Notes under the pieces: model-generated
Seen by the model: only the letters and a program-made list of their open reading frames with translations
What the model was told of the DNA's origin: nothing
The model's database searches: none
Source of the DNA: Hysterium pulicare CBS 123377
Lineage: Eukaryota; Ascomycota; Dothideomycetes; Hysteriales; Hysteriaceae
Assembly: GCA_000467715.1 (NCBI GenBank)
Contig: AJFK01000129.1
Coordinates: 1 to 64,000 of the forward strand
DNA: 64,000 nt
Direction of reading: 5' to 3'
In this document: one piece after another, positions 41,895 to 54,131 of the stretch
How positions within the stretch are numbered: the stretch's first letter is position 1
Layout: each line of letters opens with the position of its first letter
Translations under genes and position numbers: made by a program

Positions 41895-42857
41895 ATGGCA
41901 ATCGGTGGAGCTTTCCTCAAGCTCACACAAACCTTCCTCTATGCTGTCGAGTTCTGCTGTGCCGCTCTTATTCTAGGCATCTACTCCTATTTCCTCTCTG
42001 TTCTCGCCAACCGAAACTTGCACATTCCACTATGGGAGAAAGCCGTTGAGGGCATCTCGGGTGCTGCCGTATTGTACCTCATATTTGCCGTCCTCTTGAC
42101 CTGCTTCCTTGGGGGCAAGGCCTTCTTCGCGTTCCTCGGTATTGTTCTTGACATTCTCTTCTGTGGCGCTTTCGTCGCGCTTATTGTCTTGACCCGCGAT
42201 GGTGCACGTAAATGCACTGGAAGCGTGAGGACGCCGCTCGGGAACGGTCCAGCAAATTCAAAGGATGGTTTTGGCAGCACTGGATTTGGGGCCAACAACG
42301 GAGAGCACGTTACGTATGCCGCCAAACTTGGTACGATCTGCCGCCTCAATTCAGCTTGTTTCGCTGTCGCGATTCTTGGAGCGTAAGTAGAAGCACTCAT
42401 CGTCTCATCTTGTAGATACTAACAGAGCATCAGGATCCTCTTCGCTATCTCTGCCGTCGTGCAACTCTTACTTGCCCGTCATCACCAAAAGGAGAAGCGT
42501 TACGGCCCAAGCCCAGCGAATGGCTATACAAAGGGCAGCGGTGGTCGCTTCTGGCAACGCCGCAGAAAGAACAAAACCACGGCCACGCGCGATGCTGAAC
42601 TTGGAGCTGTTGGTGCTGGTGTCGGTGCCGGTGGTCTTGCAGCAACCCATCATCATGATCATATGCGCCCATCTCACGACACAGCCTATACTGGATCGAC
42701 AGTTGCACCAAACACCGCGACATACGACCACCCCGATAAGCCCCTTCATGGTGGGTATCACACTGCTCCCACCGGCACAGGTGTGAATCCGTATGGATAC
42801 GATAACACAGCCACGACTCACACAACTCATCATCATACACCCGCCACAAACTATTAA
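41895..42857 (+). CDS. MARVEL-domain tetraspan membrane protein with His-rich tail
   Basis: Two exons, 41895-42382 and 42434-42857, giving 303 aa. Four hydrophobic segments occur: FLYAVEFCCAALILGIYSYF, AAVLYLIFAVLLTCFLGG, FLGIVLDILFCGAFVALIVL and one ending AILGAILFAISAVVQLLLAR. That fits the MARVEL fold (Nce102-like fungal proteins). The third loop contains a Cys-bearing segment before ITYAAKLGTICRLNSACFA-type sequence. The cytoplasmic tail of about 140 residues is rich in Gly, Thr and His (TTHTTHHHTPATNY at the end). MARVEL proteins organise membrane domains such as eisosomes. The specific role here is not known. Confidence 0.85.
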
Positions 42858-43264
42858 GCTACTTTCTTGAAGAAAACCGGAGTTCATCTTTCAGTCAGAT
42901 TTGATTACTTAGACGCATGAGGTTCTTTCTGTATTTTTATGTCGCATGCATTATACCAGGAAACAGATAAGCAAGCTTCGGCGCCGATGTCTGCAAGGAG
43001 TTTGAGCTGGTTCAGGTGTGGGTGCATGTATGATACGGGACGAGCTTTATGAAGCATAATATACTTAATGCCAATGTTTGATAAATTTGAGATGACTGTG
43101 GAACGTGATACTATCATCTGCTCCCATGGGGTGACGATACAAACTTTGATAGCTTCTTTAAGTTCGATGAGTGTAGCGCTAAAGTAAACTCTCCCGCCTC
43201 AAACGACCTTGAGTCCAAGTCATAACCAACTCCTAACTCCATCCCGTGAGTTCATACTTGACCA
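42858..43264. other. Intergenic between convergent genes
   Basis: About 400 bp; nothing recognised. Confidence 0.45.
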
Positions 43265-43821
43265 TTACTTCTTCCCTTTTCCTTTCCCTATTCCCTTCGC
43301 TGCACCCTTCCCAGCTTTCCCTTTGCCTTTCGGGGCCGCAACCGTCCTCCCATCGCTCGCCCTCAACTCATCCACGAAAGTCTTCAATACACTCTCCAAT
43401 CCCTCATTCCGTCTCGAAAGCAGCATCACGTCATCGGTCTTGATCACACTTCTTCCGGCGTGTTTGGCAAATGTCTCGACATCGCGGGATGTATTTGCTA
43501 TATAAAACCCAAACGGACAACGATTAGCGACTGCGAAGACGAGTCGGAGGGCGGATTGGAGGTCGGGGATGAATAACTCTTTGAGAAAAGAGCCTTTTTG
43601 GGAAGACATACAAATTTGAGTATACGCCATTTCGGTCAATGCGCCAATGAACTGCGGCGTTGCGTTTAGATTTTGGCGGAGGCATTCTTCGTCGACGAAT
43701 TGACCAATGCTGTACCAGAGAGCGGATTTGAGGCGCTGGGGTCGAGAGGTTAGTTATGGCTGGAGACGAGGAATGACAATCGTACCTCTTCGCGCAGAGC
43801 GGCTTCATCTGTTGAGGCCAT
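43265..43821 (-). CDS. MHF1: CENP-S / MHF1 histone-fold protein
   Basis: Three exons: 43786-43821, 43612-43735, 43265-43497, giving 130 aa. The histone fold is clear: RLKSALWYSIGQFVDEECLR, ATPQFIGALTEMAYTQI, then DVETFAKHAGRSVIKTDDVM and LLSRRNEGLESVLKTF. CENP-S pairs with CENP-X (MHF2). The complex binds branched DNA, stimulates FANCM-type helicases, and forms the CENP-T-W-S-X nucleosome-like unit at kinetochores. The tail after the fold is a Lys/Gly run (PKGKGKAGKGAAKGIGKGKG), likely DNA-binding. It is divergent from PGA2 over 400 bp. Confidence 0.9.
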
Positions 43822-44221
43822 GATTGCATTCATAGGCCCGTGTCATGTTGCAGTTGATGTTTCTCTACTGAAGTGTCTGCGCTGGACGCGATGCACGCGA
43901 CAGGTCCGTGATTTGGTGTTCATCTCGCTTTCACGTGAAGATGATTCACCGCCTAGTAGGACTGTTTTTCTGCCGGGTTTCGTTGCGACAGAGCGCCATT
44001 TTCACCACCTGCATGGTTGACACCCAATTTTATTACCGCAATTGCATTTTCCACTGAGCTCTTTCAATGCTGCTCTACTGAAGATATAAAGGAAGCCTAT
44101 AGACGCGTATTCCGTCTTTCTCGCCAACACCTAGACTTCCATTCATCGGCACTTTCCCACCCTTGACCGAAATCCCGAAGACTTTGCGACTGAACCTTTC
44201 CCTCGTCTGTTACTGGGAAAA
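43822..44221. promoter_or_regulatory. Divergent promoter, MHF1 and PGA2
   Basis: 400 bp between opposite starts. No distinctive motif noted. Confidence 0.4.
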
Positions 44222-44698
44222 ATGGCCACCGCAAATCCTCCTCCGCCTGCCGTTGAAACAAGCACCCCAGACATAACATCTCTGCTCTCAACTTGGGCAG
44301 GCAATTTCAAACGCAACACTGGCAGTGCCTTCGCCTCCCTGCGGCTCCAAGATTACATCCGCCTCGTCGTCATAATAGGTGCCTACTGTCTCCTACGGCC
44401 GTATATCATCCAATTGGGTGCGAAGCTGCAAACCAAAGCTCACGAAAAAGACTCTGCGGACACGAATGGGGCGGCCATGCATCCGAATGAGTTGCGAGGA
44501 AAGGTGGAGATACCTGGATTGGAAGAGAGCGATGACGAAGATTCAGAGGTGGAGGGAAGAGGCGGATGGGGAAGAGGTGCGAGATTGAGACAGAGGAAAT
44601 TTATCAGGGAGGCGCTGGAGAGGGAAGAGCAGAGGTTGAGGGAAGAAGCTGAGGCTGAGGATGATAAAGATATCGAGGAGTTTCTGATACGGGAATAG
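44222..44698 (+). CDS. PGA2: Pga2-family ER trafficking protein
   Basis: Single exon, 158 aa. A Pro/Thr-rich start is followed by the Pga2 core DYIRLVVIIGAYCLLRPYII, which is the single membrane segment, then QLGAKLQTKAHEKD. An acidic stretch (EESDDEDSEVEG), a Gly/Trp/Arg block (GGWGRGARLRQRKFIREAL) and a charged coiled-coil end follow. Yeast Pga2 is an essential ER protein needed for processing of Gas1 and alkaline phosphatase and for traffic. The match rests on the membrane segment and overall layout. Confidence 0.82.
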   Translation: MATANPPPPAVETSTPDITSLLSTWAGNFKRNTGSAFASLRLQDYIRLVVIIGAYCLLRPYIIQLGAKLQTKAHEKDSADTNGAAMHPNELRGKVEIPGLEESDDEDSEVEGRGGWGRGARLRQRKFIREALEREEQRLREEAEAEDDKDIEEFLIRE

Positions 44699-45351
44699 GA
44701 CTCCCTCGTGTCGGAAATGGTGTTGGTATTGCCTAGGATAAGACGGCCAGTGGATAAAATGAGCTCGTTAGCTCAATACGCATTTTCAGGAGTTGCAAAG
44801 TGTTGATCAATCGATCAATAAGACGGAAATCCGACAACCTTTGGATTTGTGCGACGTGTTGGTTTCTGGGAGACACAAATTGGCGTAGTATGCGATACGT
44901 AAGTACTTCCTCGGAACAGTCTAATAATCCATCTTCTTGTTCCGTGGGCGCCTTAATTCTAGAACTGAGAGACAAGTTATTTGTATCGTCTATATCCTAT
45001 TGCCTGGTCAACATTCTTGGACTCCCACATGTCTTGGAATGTGGCGCATGTCGACTCACAACATTTGAATTCGAAGCAATTACGCTTGACACAAAAATAA
45101 GACATGAAACAAACGGATGGTAATTTCTCATCCATACTGCTTTCCTACTCAACTTTCAAAGCTTCTTGTCGCATGGACAAGAAGACAGCCTGTTGAGGTA
45201 GGTCGGTCGATCCGTACAATGGACGCCACCTCCTAAGGAATTCAAACGCGTAAACAAAAGAGGCAAAGATGACATTCCCCTTGCTTGGTATAAGAGTCTT
45301 TTCGGCCCTTCAAAGACAGTGGCGTCCTTCTTTTCTACACCACAAGCACCC
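44699..45351. other. Intergenic, promoter of AA11 gene
   Basis: About 650 bp. A TATA-like ggtataagag lies at about 45285. Nothing else recognised. Confidence 0.45.
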
Positions 45352-47730
45352 ATGGTATTCGCCATGTCTCTCATTAAGCGGCTCTATACATTCTATTTAC
45401 TGTCATTATGGTTTCCCTCCGCTTTCTCTCATATGCAGATGAGCGATCCGCTCCCTTTACGAAGTCCTTTAGGCAAAGGCACAGGACCTATAGATTACGA
45501 TATGACCAGCCCACTGAAAGCTGATGGGAGTGATTTCACCTGCAAAGGATATCAATGGAACACGCCCTTGGAGCCTACCGCGACATATGATGCCGGAGGA
45601 ACATACAACATGTCTGTTAAAGGTAGTGCAGTTCATGGGGGCGGGTCGTGTCAGCTCTCTTTATCCTACGACAACGGGGCTACGTTCAGAGTCATCAAGT
45701 CAATGATAGGCGGATGCCCACTCCAAAACACATATTCTTTCACAGTCCCCAGCGACGCCCCAGCCGGTCAAGCTCTACTTGCCTGGACATGGATGAACAA
45801 GATTGGCAATCGAGAGTACTACATGAATTGTGCGGTCGTCAACATCGTCAACGAAAACAGTCAACTCGGCAAAAGGACAGCAAGTGACGCACTAGCCAGC
45901 CTACCAGATATATTCGTTGCAAACCTTGCCGATATCAACAAATGCAAGACGATTGAGGAAATTGATCCAGTGTTCCCGATTCCTGGCTCGGATGTTGTCT
46001 ACGGAGGTGGTGTCAGTAAACGTGACAACGCAGTCTCGGGACAAACTTACGTTGGAAGTGGCTCTTGTCAGGGATTTGGAAAGCGCGAAAATGAGGACGC
46101 AATTCCCTCCGAACCAACAGCAACGCCAGATGATACTCCTGGCGAATCGTCGCATACATCTCAATTCACACCTGAACTCACTCCAGATGCCAGTATCGAA
46201 GAGCCGGGAGTGGTCACCTCTACCTATTACGAAGATGACAGCACCCCAACCGACACTGCCGATTTCTCACAAACGGTGGATGAAACGACCCCAAGTTTCT
46301 CAGACCAATCCAATTTACCAACGTCGGTAGGTGGGCAAGAAATTGTCCCATCAATTACTGAAGCTCCTGAGATTGGCCCACCATCATCTGGGTTTTCAAC
46401 CGAACTCCGCGTCTTTCAAGTCGATGTTTCTATGGCATCTGAGATCGATCTTCCGATGCTCAGTTCTGTACCCTCCTTAGCCTCATCCACAATACCGGCT
46501 GCACCAACTACAATTTCTTGTCCGGGCTCTAATGGTCATATATACACTATTAACGGAACCAGCTATCTTATCACATGCAATTCGGATTCCACCGGCTGTA
46601 ATATAGATACAGGTCCTCCTGGGCCGCCGTATCCGGGCTCTATGGAAGGATGTATTGCACTTTGTCAACAGTATGACAATTGCGTCGAGGCTATCCTCCA
46701 GAACGGCCCATGCTACATCAAATCCTGTACAGCTACAGGACCTGCAGTAACGTATTCTTCTGGTGTGATTGATGCCAGGAAGATTGTTATGTCAACATCC
46801 ACTTCATCCGCGTCCGCATCTGCATCCACCTCCTCAATCGATCTTCCAACACGCATGGTTGTGTCCTCCTCAGTGTCCACTGCTATAGCCTCCTCAATGA
46901 CAGCTGCTATGAGCTCCTCATCGTCCGCTGCTATAAGCTCATCCCTCCCCACCATAACCTCTGCAACGCCATCCACTTGCGTTGAACTTCCTCCCCTTAC
47001 AGTAACTGTCATCCCGACCTGTAGCCAAGTCTCGTCGTGCGTTGGCTGCAGTTCTCCTTCTAGATGCGTAAAGTTACACCCATGTCTGACAACCTGTACC
47101 AAGCTTCCGTATTCATCTCGAGAACCGCCTGTCACGCAGTGGGTCACGGTCAGGGAGTGTGAAGTTGATACGACGAGCCAATGTACGGTGCATCCGACCC
47201 ATTACCACCCTCCTCCATCTCAAACCAGCAATCGACCACCGTCTCCTCCCGGCCCCAGACCACCCTACATAACCGGTGATCCAAACGCGTGTCTTCCTTG
47301 CCACCCAGGAACCTTCCTTTGCAAATCGAGGACGCAATTCTGGACCTGCGGACAGTACGGCGGGGAACCAGAATGGACCTACTCCGATGCCGCACTTAGA
47401 GATACGGCGGCGGGGATGATGTGCCGACCTCATCTGACCGCCGGCAGCGCCAAGAAGCTCAAGCGCGAAGCTCACAATGATTCAGACTTGGCAGATGTCG
47501 TCGTGAACCCGGTTGAGGGGATAGACCCGGAAGACGTTGACGATGCTTTCCTCCCTATGGGACGCGGTCCCGTGCTTATGGAGGGAGACTTATTGAAGGA
47601 CAAGCCGAGGCTGGGGGTTGGGATGAGGAGAGGAAGAATGGAGGGGGCGAAGAGACAGGATAGTCAGTGTCCGCCAAGTGGATATTATAGGGATGATCAG
47701 TACGTTCGGGATCCGGACTATCATCCCTAA
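45352..47730 (+). CDS. AA11-type lytic polysaccharide monooxygenase, multidomain
   Basis: Single exon, 792 aa from ATG 45352 (an ATG at 45364 is also possible). The signal peptide ends ...FPSAFS, exposing His as residue 1 of [13 protein letters not shown], required for the copper histidine brace. The second brace His is at mature residue 69 ([16 protein letters not shown]), and the axial Tyr region is [13 protein letters not shown] long Ser/Thr/Pro linker follows. Next is a Cys-rich PAN/apple-like module ([20 protein letters not shown]), more Ser-rich linker, a Cys-rich segment, and a C-terminal X278-like module ([20 protein letters not shown]). AA11 enzymes cleave chitin oxidatively using H2O2 or O2 plus reductant. 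The central module is unusual for the family, whose members usually have LPMO, linker and X278 only. Confidence 0.88.
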   Translation: MVFAMSLIKRLYTFYLLSLWFPSAFSHMQMSDPLPLRSPLGKGTGPIDYDMTSPLKADGSDFTCKGYQWNTPLEPTATYDAGGTYNMSVKGSAVHGGGSCQLSLSYDNGATFRVIKSMIGGCPLQNTYSFTVPSDAPAGQALLAWTWMNKIGNREYYMNCAVVNIVNENSQLGKRTASDALASLPDIFVANLADINKCKTIEEIDPVFPIPGSDVVYGGGVSKRDNAVSGQTYVGSGSCQGFGKRENEDAIPSEPTATPDDTPGESSHTSQFTPELTPDASIEEPGVVTSTYYEDDSTPTDTADFSQTVDETTPSFSDQSNLPTSVGGQEIVPSITEAPEIGPPSSGFSTELRVFQVDVSMASEIDLPMLSSVPSLASSTIPAAPTTISCPGSNGHIYTINGTSYLITCNSDSTGCNIDTGPPGPPYPGSMEGCIALCQQYDNCVEAILQNGPCYIKSCTATGPAVTYSSGVIDARKIVMSTSTSSASASASTSSIDLPTRMVVSSSVSTAIASSMTAAMSSSSSAAISSSLPTITSATPSTCVELPPLTVTVIPTCSQVSSCVGCSSPSRCVKLHPCLTTCTKLPYSSREPPVTQWVTVRECEVDTTSQCTVHPTHYHPPPSQTSNRPPSPPGPRPPYITGDPNACLPCHPGTFLCKSRTQFWTCGQYGGEPEWTYSDAALRDTAAGMMCRPHLTAGSAKKLKREAHNDSDLADVVVNPVEGIDPEDVDDAFLPMGRGPVLMEGDLLKDKPRLGVGMRRGRMEGAKRQDSQCPPSGYYRDDQYVRDPDYHP

Positions 47731-48114
47731 GTCAATTTGGACTGGGGAATCGAGGCCAAGAGTGTTCTTGGGTGAACATGTTGGGTAAGATTGGAGTATG
47801 CATGAACGGGTAGTATGGGATGGAAATGTGTTCTCACTTAGTCATTTTCTATTTCACTTTCAGAATCTAGGGTATGCTATGTGCTTTACCAACTCATATA
47901 TCGCTGGGGGGCAATTTGATTTGAAAACAGCAGTCTGTGTGCATGATATATGAATCCCCATTTGATTTATCGTGAAAGTTAGAGGGCATGTACGGCATTA
48001 TTCAATGAAAGTTCAAGGCCAAACTCCACCAAGCATCGGGTATCCCAAGTTCATCAATGTAAAGCCTTCCGTCCCAATCTAGGTCAAATGCCAATCTTGC
48101 TGCGACTCCAGTCA
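47731..48114. other. Intergenic between convergent genes
   Basis: About 380 bp between AA11 and Dicer-like 3' ends; nothing recognised. Confidence 0.5.
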
Positions 48115-51100
48115 TCAGTCTTGCTCCGGTAAATCGGAGTACGCTCTTTTCAATCCACGGCCCGCCCCGTTCTCGGTCTTCTCTCCCATACCATCTAGCT
48201 CAAATTCGTCCACCCCTCCAACATCGGCCATTCTAACATCATCTTCGCCCTCCAGAATCCCAACAGCTCGCCATGCCGCTTCGGTCTCGGCATTCAGTCT
48301 CTTCAGCCCTCCGACAACTCCTCCAATCTCCCTTTCGCCAACTTTGACCCGGCAGCTGTAGCTTCCATCTTCACCATGGCCCATTTTCACATATTCGACC
48401 TTCTCGGTGACCGCAAGATGGCCCAACCGCTCCTTTGGATGCAGGCAGTCCACTTCATCTCTGAGTATTCGCTCTAAGCAGTCTGAAATACTTAGTTTTC
48501 GGACAAACCGTTCACACGCAGAGATGTCGCCTCTGCTGTCGATGTAGATGGCCCCAAGGACACTTTCAACCATGTCAGAGAAGAATTTTTCGGCATCGGT
48601 GCGGGCGAGGAGGTGCCAAGGATACCTCTTGCCGAATTTGAGAGCATGAGTGATCTCATCTCGTGATTTCTTATGTCGTTCAAGAGCGGCGCTCTGTTGA
48701 TTGGCAAGAACCCATGAAGAGTGACGCATGAACTGCCACAGGGCTCTGTCGACTGTCTCAGCTTCCTTCACAGGCTCTTTACTAATTGGATCCACAGTGA
48801 CTTTGACCCTTTGTTCAGGAATAGTATATTCGAACATCTGAAACGCGAGGAAAGCAGCATTCGCCATGGCGGTGCGGATCGAATGCATCGTTTGATGAGA
48901 CAGCTCCGGAGTATGAGCAAAAAGACGCTTAACGATTATATAATCTAGAACTGCATCGCCCAGGAATTCGAGTCGCTCGTAGGATGACCCGGCATGTGGA
49001 CCCGTAAAGGACGCGTGAGTAAGAGCCTCTAAAAGGAGAGTCTTCTTCTCAAACGTGTATCCAATTAGCGTTTCGACATCCGAAAGATGAGGAGGGACAG
49101 GGTTGATCGGAACAGCTTCGAACAAGCTAGTGTGGGCTTCCTCCAATGGTGTCCAACTTTCCAAGGGGAGAAGAGTCTTGATACACAGGAAAGCTGTTGG
49201 TAGATCTCCTTCCATATAACAAGCACCAATCAGAGATTCCACAACGTCTGCAACGGTTTTGGAAGACATAGTGCGGCGCTCTGCTGATGGCTGGCCTGCG
49301 AGAACACTTGCAGCATATCGAGGCTGCCATTTCACTCCAGTGAAAGGTCTCGTGATAATGTATTTATCAAGTCCAGCCGCCAATGAAGCTCGAGATAGAA
49401 ACCCGTTCGAATTAGTTTGGCCCTTCCGAGCCGTCAAGTAGCTTTCAGGCCAGTTCTGGTGCGCAGCCATTAGATGTACTGAGGTGATGAACTTGAGAAT
49501 GCAGTCACCAAGAAATTCTAACCGCTGGTAATCTTCATCTTCATTCGCAGATGATGAAGTGATAGCCCTTGCGATAAGGCTTATAGGTGCTGCATTCATC
49601 ATGACCTCTTGCAGGATTGTATTCCGGAGATTCTCGGCTAGCATTAGAATCTCATATCGGTACAAAATTGATGGCATGAACAGAGCAAATATTGAATAAG
49701 CGGATGGAAGACACGCGATATTGCATTCAGCGGCGTCCAATCGGTGGATGGTAGTGTAGGCTTCATTCGTGGTATTGCTCTCAGGGATCCGGTGCAAGAA
49801 GTCTCGACGTTTGGGTGCCCGAATTACTTCAAGCTCTGCGGTAGGTCCATCTGATAATGGTTCTTGTGTATTTGAGGGAGTAATATTCTGGAGAATAAAT
49901 TTCCTATCATCACCTCGTATGCGGACGAAACCGCACTTGGCGACTCTATTCGGGGCATTATCTTCAACAACTTCTAGGGCTGGTCGATCGTTGTCCGTAT
50001 AAGAGGCCCAATCATAGAGCCTCTTGAGGGTCCATAAGTCTTCAGGGAACGTTGGCACAAAGAGACATAAGTCGTATCTATCTTCATCCAAACTGGTGTT
50101 AAACACGGAGTTCAGAAGCTTCTTCGTAATCCTTCGCATGACCTTAAGCTCTTGGTCGCTAACAACAATTGCGGAAAGAGGCGATGCTGTGATCTCGTAT
50201 CGTTTCTTCTCATTCCAATGGAGAGTCACAAGTGGTAGATTAGGCATCGAATATGATGTAAGAAGAACCATGGTTAACGGCTCTTCGCTATCAGTAGTAA
50301 GGGTAAGCAGAACTCTCTGAAATGCCCGGGGATTTAAGTTTTGCTGCGCTGCAACTGCAACCCATGGATCCAATCTTGGTGCCACCTGCACCAGCGAAGG
50401 AGTACGGTCCGAGACATTGAGCTGCGGTCCGTCTTCTTGCTTATTGCGCAATGGAAGCAGATTGTCATTTACCAATCCAGCAGAGTGTAAAGCTTTATAA
50501 GCCTGAAAGGACGCATCGTTCTTGGCCATGCGCTCCGTGATCCAGCTTCTACTACTACTAGCTGTCCTAACCGACGAGTCGACGGAAATTGGGAGAGTGA
50601 CTTTTGCGGTTATCTGGCCGAACTGATCGGTGTCAAAGGTGAAGTCTGGTGTTGAATCGACATACGGCCCTGATCCGATGATGGCACAGAAGTGGTTAAG
50701 ATGTGGGAATGCATTATCGAGTGTGAGAAGAGCGCTGAAAGTTGGCGTACCCGTATCAGCGAATTACAGCAGAGAAGAAACGGCGACGCACTTAATTTAT
50801 CGCACAAAGACTGGACAGGAGGTTGGTACTTGAGGGAAGGACAGCAACTTACCCAGTGTTAGGTACGCGAAATTCAAGTGAACCGTCTTCCATCGTCGAC
50901 TCTCGCTCTTCCGCCAACCGGACTTCTCGGAGATCATTTAGGTAAGCTTCCTTCATTTCCTCTTCAAGATCTTGCCAAACATCTTGTGATGCCAGAGCAG
51001 ATCCCGTATCAGGCACAAGAATGATATACTTCGATTTCTGTTTTCTAGCTCGACCTCGTCGTTGAATGAAAGATTTGAGGTTCTTCGGTGACTCAAAGCA

Positions 51101-52704
51101 TACAACAAGGTGACAGCTGGATACATCAATTCCCTCTTCCAGCACACTCGTTGCCAGGATGAGGTTCTTGTTTCCAGCGCGAAAATCATCCAGCGTTTCT
51201 TGTTGATTCTGTGGTTCCGCAAGCTCGGCCAAATTGACCTTCCGCTTCATAGACGATGAGGTTCCGACAAATGTGCCTATTTTAAACAGGCCTCGTGCCT
51301 TTGGATGTACGGAGAGAATTTGCGCGAGTGCGGCTACCCATGCTCTTTGCTCGACGAAAACTATGCCAGTGAAATCAGGGGTTGATTCTGAGATGAGTAA
51401 TTCCACAAGGCTTTGGACTTTCAAGGAAAGGTTGTGCAAAGACATGGAGGAAGGTGTTGCCCCTTTCGAGTCGTCTAGGGTTTGTAGTAGACTCGCGAGA
51501 TGCTGTTTCTCCCCATTAGACCAAAGCGCGAGTTGCTGGTCCATTCTTTGCATCAGAATTTGGAATTGAAAGATACACTGTCGAAGATACCAATCGGCAG
51601 CGGAAGCACCAAGTTCTTGGACCATAGCATTTCCTCTCCCAACAAGAAGTCTCAGCTGTTTTAGGCAGTAAGTGTCTTGCTTATGCATAAACCTCGTCCA
51701 CTCCTTCGAAATGTCATCTCCATTCTTTTTTCTTTGAAGAAGGTCAGCCACATACGGGTCCTTCATAATATCGTAATCACCAGAAATGTTGCGCAGTGAG
51801 GTTAGGATGGCCGGTGTCCATGAGGATCCTGCAGCAGGCAAAGGAAAGGTAACCTTTATAAGCTCGGGTTTGTGGACATGGCGAATCAGCTCGGAACGAT
51901 GGACTTTGGGAGTTTTAGCAATAGAGCACATATTCTGCTCGATAGCCTGAAGACCACCTGCTCTGACGCTTATGACAGGACTCGCGCTGAGTCCCAAGAT
52001 TCTTGGCGTGGAGACGCCGCTGGCACCTTGCACCAGAGGTTTGTAGAAATGCTTCATGATGAGATTGGCAGGATGATTCTGTATGCAATGGTGGGCTTCC
52101 AATGTCAGCTGCTACATAACCTAGAGATAAACTATGAGCATACCTTCATCAAATATGAGCAAAGCCAAGCGTCCAATCTTGACGAATGCGTGAGTGAGAG
52201 CGTCAAGGAGGACTTTATGGGTTGATATAACTATTCTGATTTTATCAAGAACGCAATCCCAGACACTCTGATCTGTCCAGTGCTCAACGTTGTCGCTTCC
52301 GCTCAAGAACCTAATACCAAAGGCGGGAAGATGTCTGCAAAAGACACGATACTGTTGCTCGCATAACGTGACGGTAGGGGCAAGAAACCAAACCAGCTGA
52401 GAAAAAGGTGTGAGAAGTCAAGATTGGCAGATGAGAGATTCCTGGTATCGTACCTGATCTGCCTCACAGGTCTCGAGCTCCGCAGCTGTTCGAGCAAGAG
52501 CTCTACGCCAAAAGTCAGGTCTAGACTTTCGAATAGAGCAACACGAGTATCTCACATATGAGTCTTTCCACTTCCTGTGTCCATGGCAACAATGATGTTC
52601 TGTTTCATACTCTCCTCGACCATTTCAGCCTGGTAGGACCGAAGGCGAAAGTGATCGGGCGAGAGCGCGATAGCATCATCATGGGGCACTGAACTGTGAT
52701 CCAT
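48115..52704 (-). CDS. DCL2: Dicer-like protein 2 (RNA interference)
   Basis: Five exons: 52556-52704, 52454-52502, 52144-52396, 50853-52095, 48115-50734, giving 1437 aa; all phases close. Helicase motifs: [12 protein letters not shown] (Walker A), [25 protein letters not shown] (rebuilt across the third intron), LGLSASPV, then [19 protein letters not shown] and [10 protein letters not shown]. The Dicer-dimerisation fold begins [16 protein letters not shown]. RNase III a: [15 protein letters not shown]; RNase III b: [18 protein letters not shown], with the downstream acidic site in [16 protein letters not shown]. No PAZ motif is evident, as in other fungal Dicers. It cuts dsRNA to small RNAs in antiviral and transposon silencing. 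All catalytic motifs look intact. Confidence 0.93.
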
Positions 52705-53111
52705 CTATCGTGTTGTCGGATACTAGAGTGCCAGCTCCAAAGCCTAAAGGCATTTGTGTTGTAGGTGAAATGTGGAAGATGAAAGAGACCACAAGGCAGC
52801 AAGGCAAGGCAATAAGGTCAAGTAACCATGTAAGGACTGTCACGTGTTCCCCATTTACCTCAGCCAAATTCGATTAGGGACTGGGCCTCATGCATTGTGA
52901 TTTTAAACGTCGCTTCAGTTGCTTCATGAGACACTCATGAGGTGCTTACATGATTCTACCGCGCAGACAAGTCATGGTCACGGCACGAAGAAGTTGGGTT
53001 CATCTAAGCTTTTATTTGGCCAAACACCCAGAGACACTCTAATGAATGCTCCATAACACCAAAAATGGTTTGCATGATTTCCAGATTCCACCAATGCCCC
53101 CAGACGTGGAT
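52705..53111. other. Intergenic, Dicer promoter side
   Basis: About 400 bp upstream of the Dicer start and downstream of PRE8; nothing recognised. Confidence 0.45.
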
Positions 53112-54131
53112 CTACAGATTGGTCAAGTAGTCTTCCACTTCCTGAGGACTCAATTTACGGAATCGCGGTCCCTGTGCTCCCTCTACGCCTTCGTACCCCA
53201 AGAGCCTGTCCTCCGGTGGCCCAACAATGCCGATTTCTACCGTCTCTCCGTTCATTTCGCCTTCTATTGTCTCCTTCAACGTGAGTAGAGCAATGTGAAT
53301 TGCATCCTCAAGTTCCAGGCCCTCCGTATACCGCTTTTCCAAGAATGTCTTCGCGCTAGTTGCGCTCTTGCCGATAGCTGTTGCCTTCCATGGGAAATAG
53401 CTGCCGCTGGGATCGACTTGGTACAAGCTTGGTCCGCCCTTCAATATACCGCCGGTCTTGCCAGACACCGCCTTCTTTTCCGCATCTGTTTCTCCTGTAT
53501 CCTTTGCTTCTGCCTCAGGCTCAATGCCATCGTCCCATCCTGCGATCAGAAGACTGACGCCGTAAGGCCGTACGCCACCGGACTGCGTTGCTTCCTGCAT
53601 GACCCTAGCGACATCCTGGACTAATATCCTCGTGGGTGGGTATTCGTTGTAGATGCGTTTGTATCCGGTATGTGAAACTTTGCGGGCTCTGTCGACGAGG
53701 ACTCGGTAATCCGGACCCATGCCTGAGTAGACCATACCAATGTTCGGCGTTATGAGGCTGACTTTCGAGGAAGACTGGGAGTCGATGAGAGGTGAAGAGG
53801 ATTTCTTTTCGGTCGCAAGAACGATGCCGTTGGTAGCTTCACCATGTTAGCACATTCTCCTTAGATAGTGAGTAATTGCATCTACCTTTGATCCCTAACG
53901 AAGTCACACCCTGGTTGACGGCGTTCAGGGCATATTCTTGGGTCGATGTCAGCGGGGCTCTAGAAGATCTCGCAATTCACATGATGATTGCGGACTACAT
54001 AACATACCTATCTGCACTAGTTTTCCACTTTAAATCACGTTAGTCGATGTTCGGCGCAAGATGCAAGCCTTAAGAGTGAATGTTTACCTGGGCGAGAAAG
54101 TTGTGAGCGAAAAGGAGTATCGATCAGCCAT
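53112..54131 (-). CDS. PRE8: 20S proteasome subunit alpha-2
   Basis: Four exons: 54088-54131, 54008-54027 (20 nt), 53886-53936, 53112-53836, giving 279 aa. It begins [20 protein letters not shown], then [19 protein letters not shown], the alpha-ring N-terminal gate and H0 helix of subunit alpha-2. [40 protein letters not shown] and [20 protein letters not shown] are strongly conserved. Relative to human PSMA2, an acidic/Lys insertion of about 35 residues lies between GWDD and [12 protein letters not shown]. It is a structural ring subunit, cytosolic and nuclear. Divergent from the RING-CH ligase. Confidence 0.95.
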
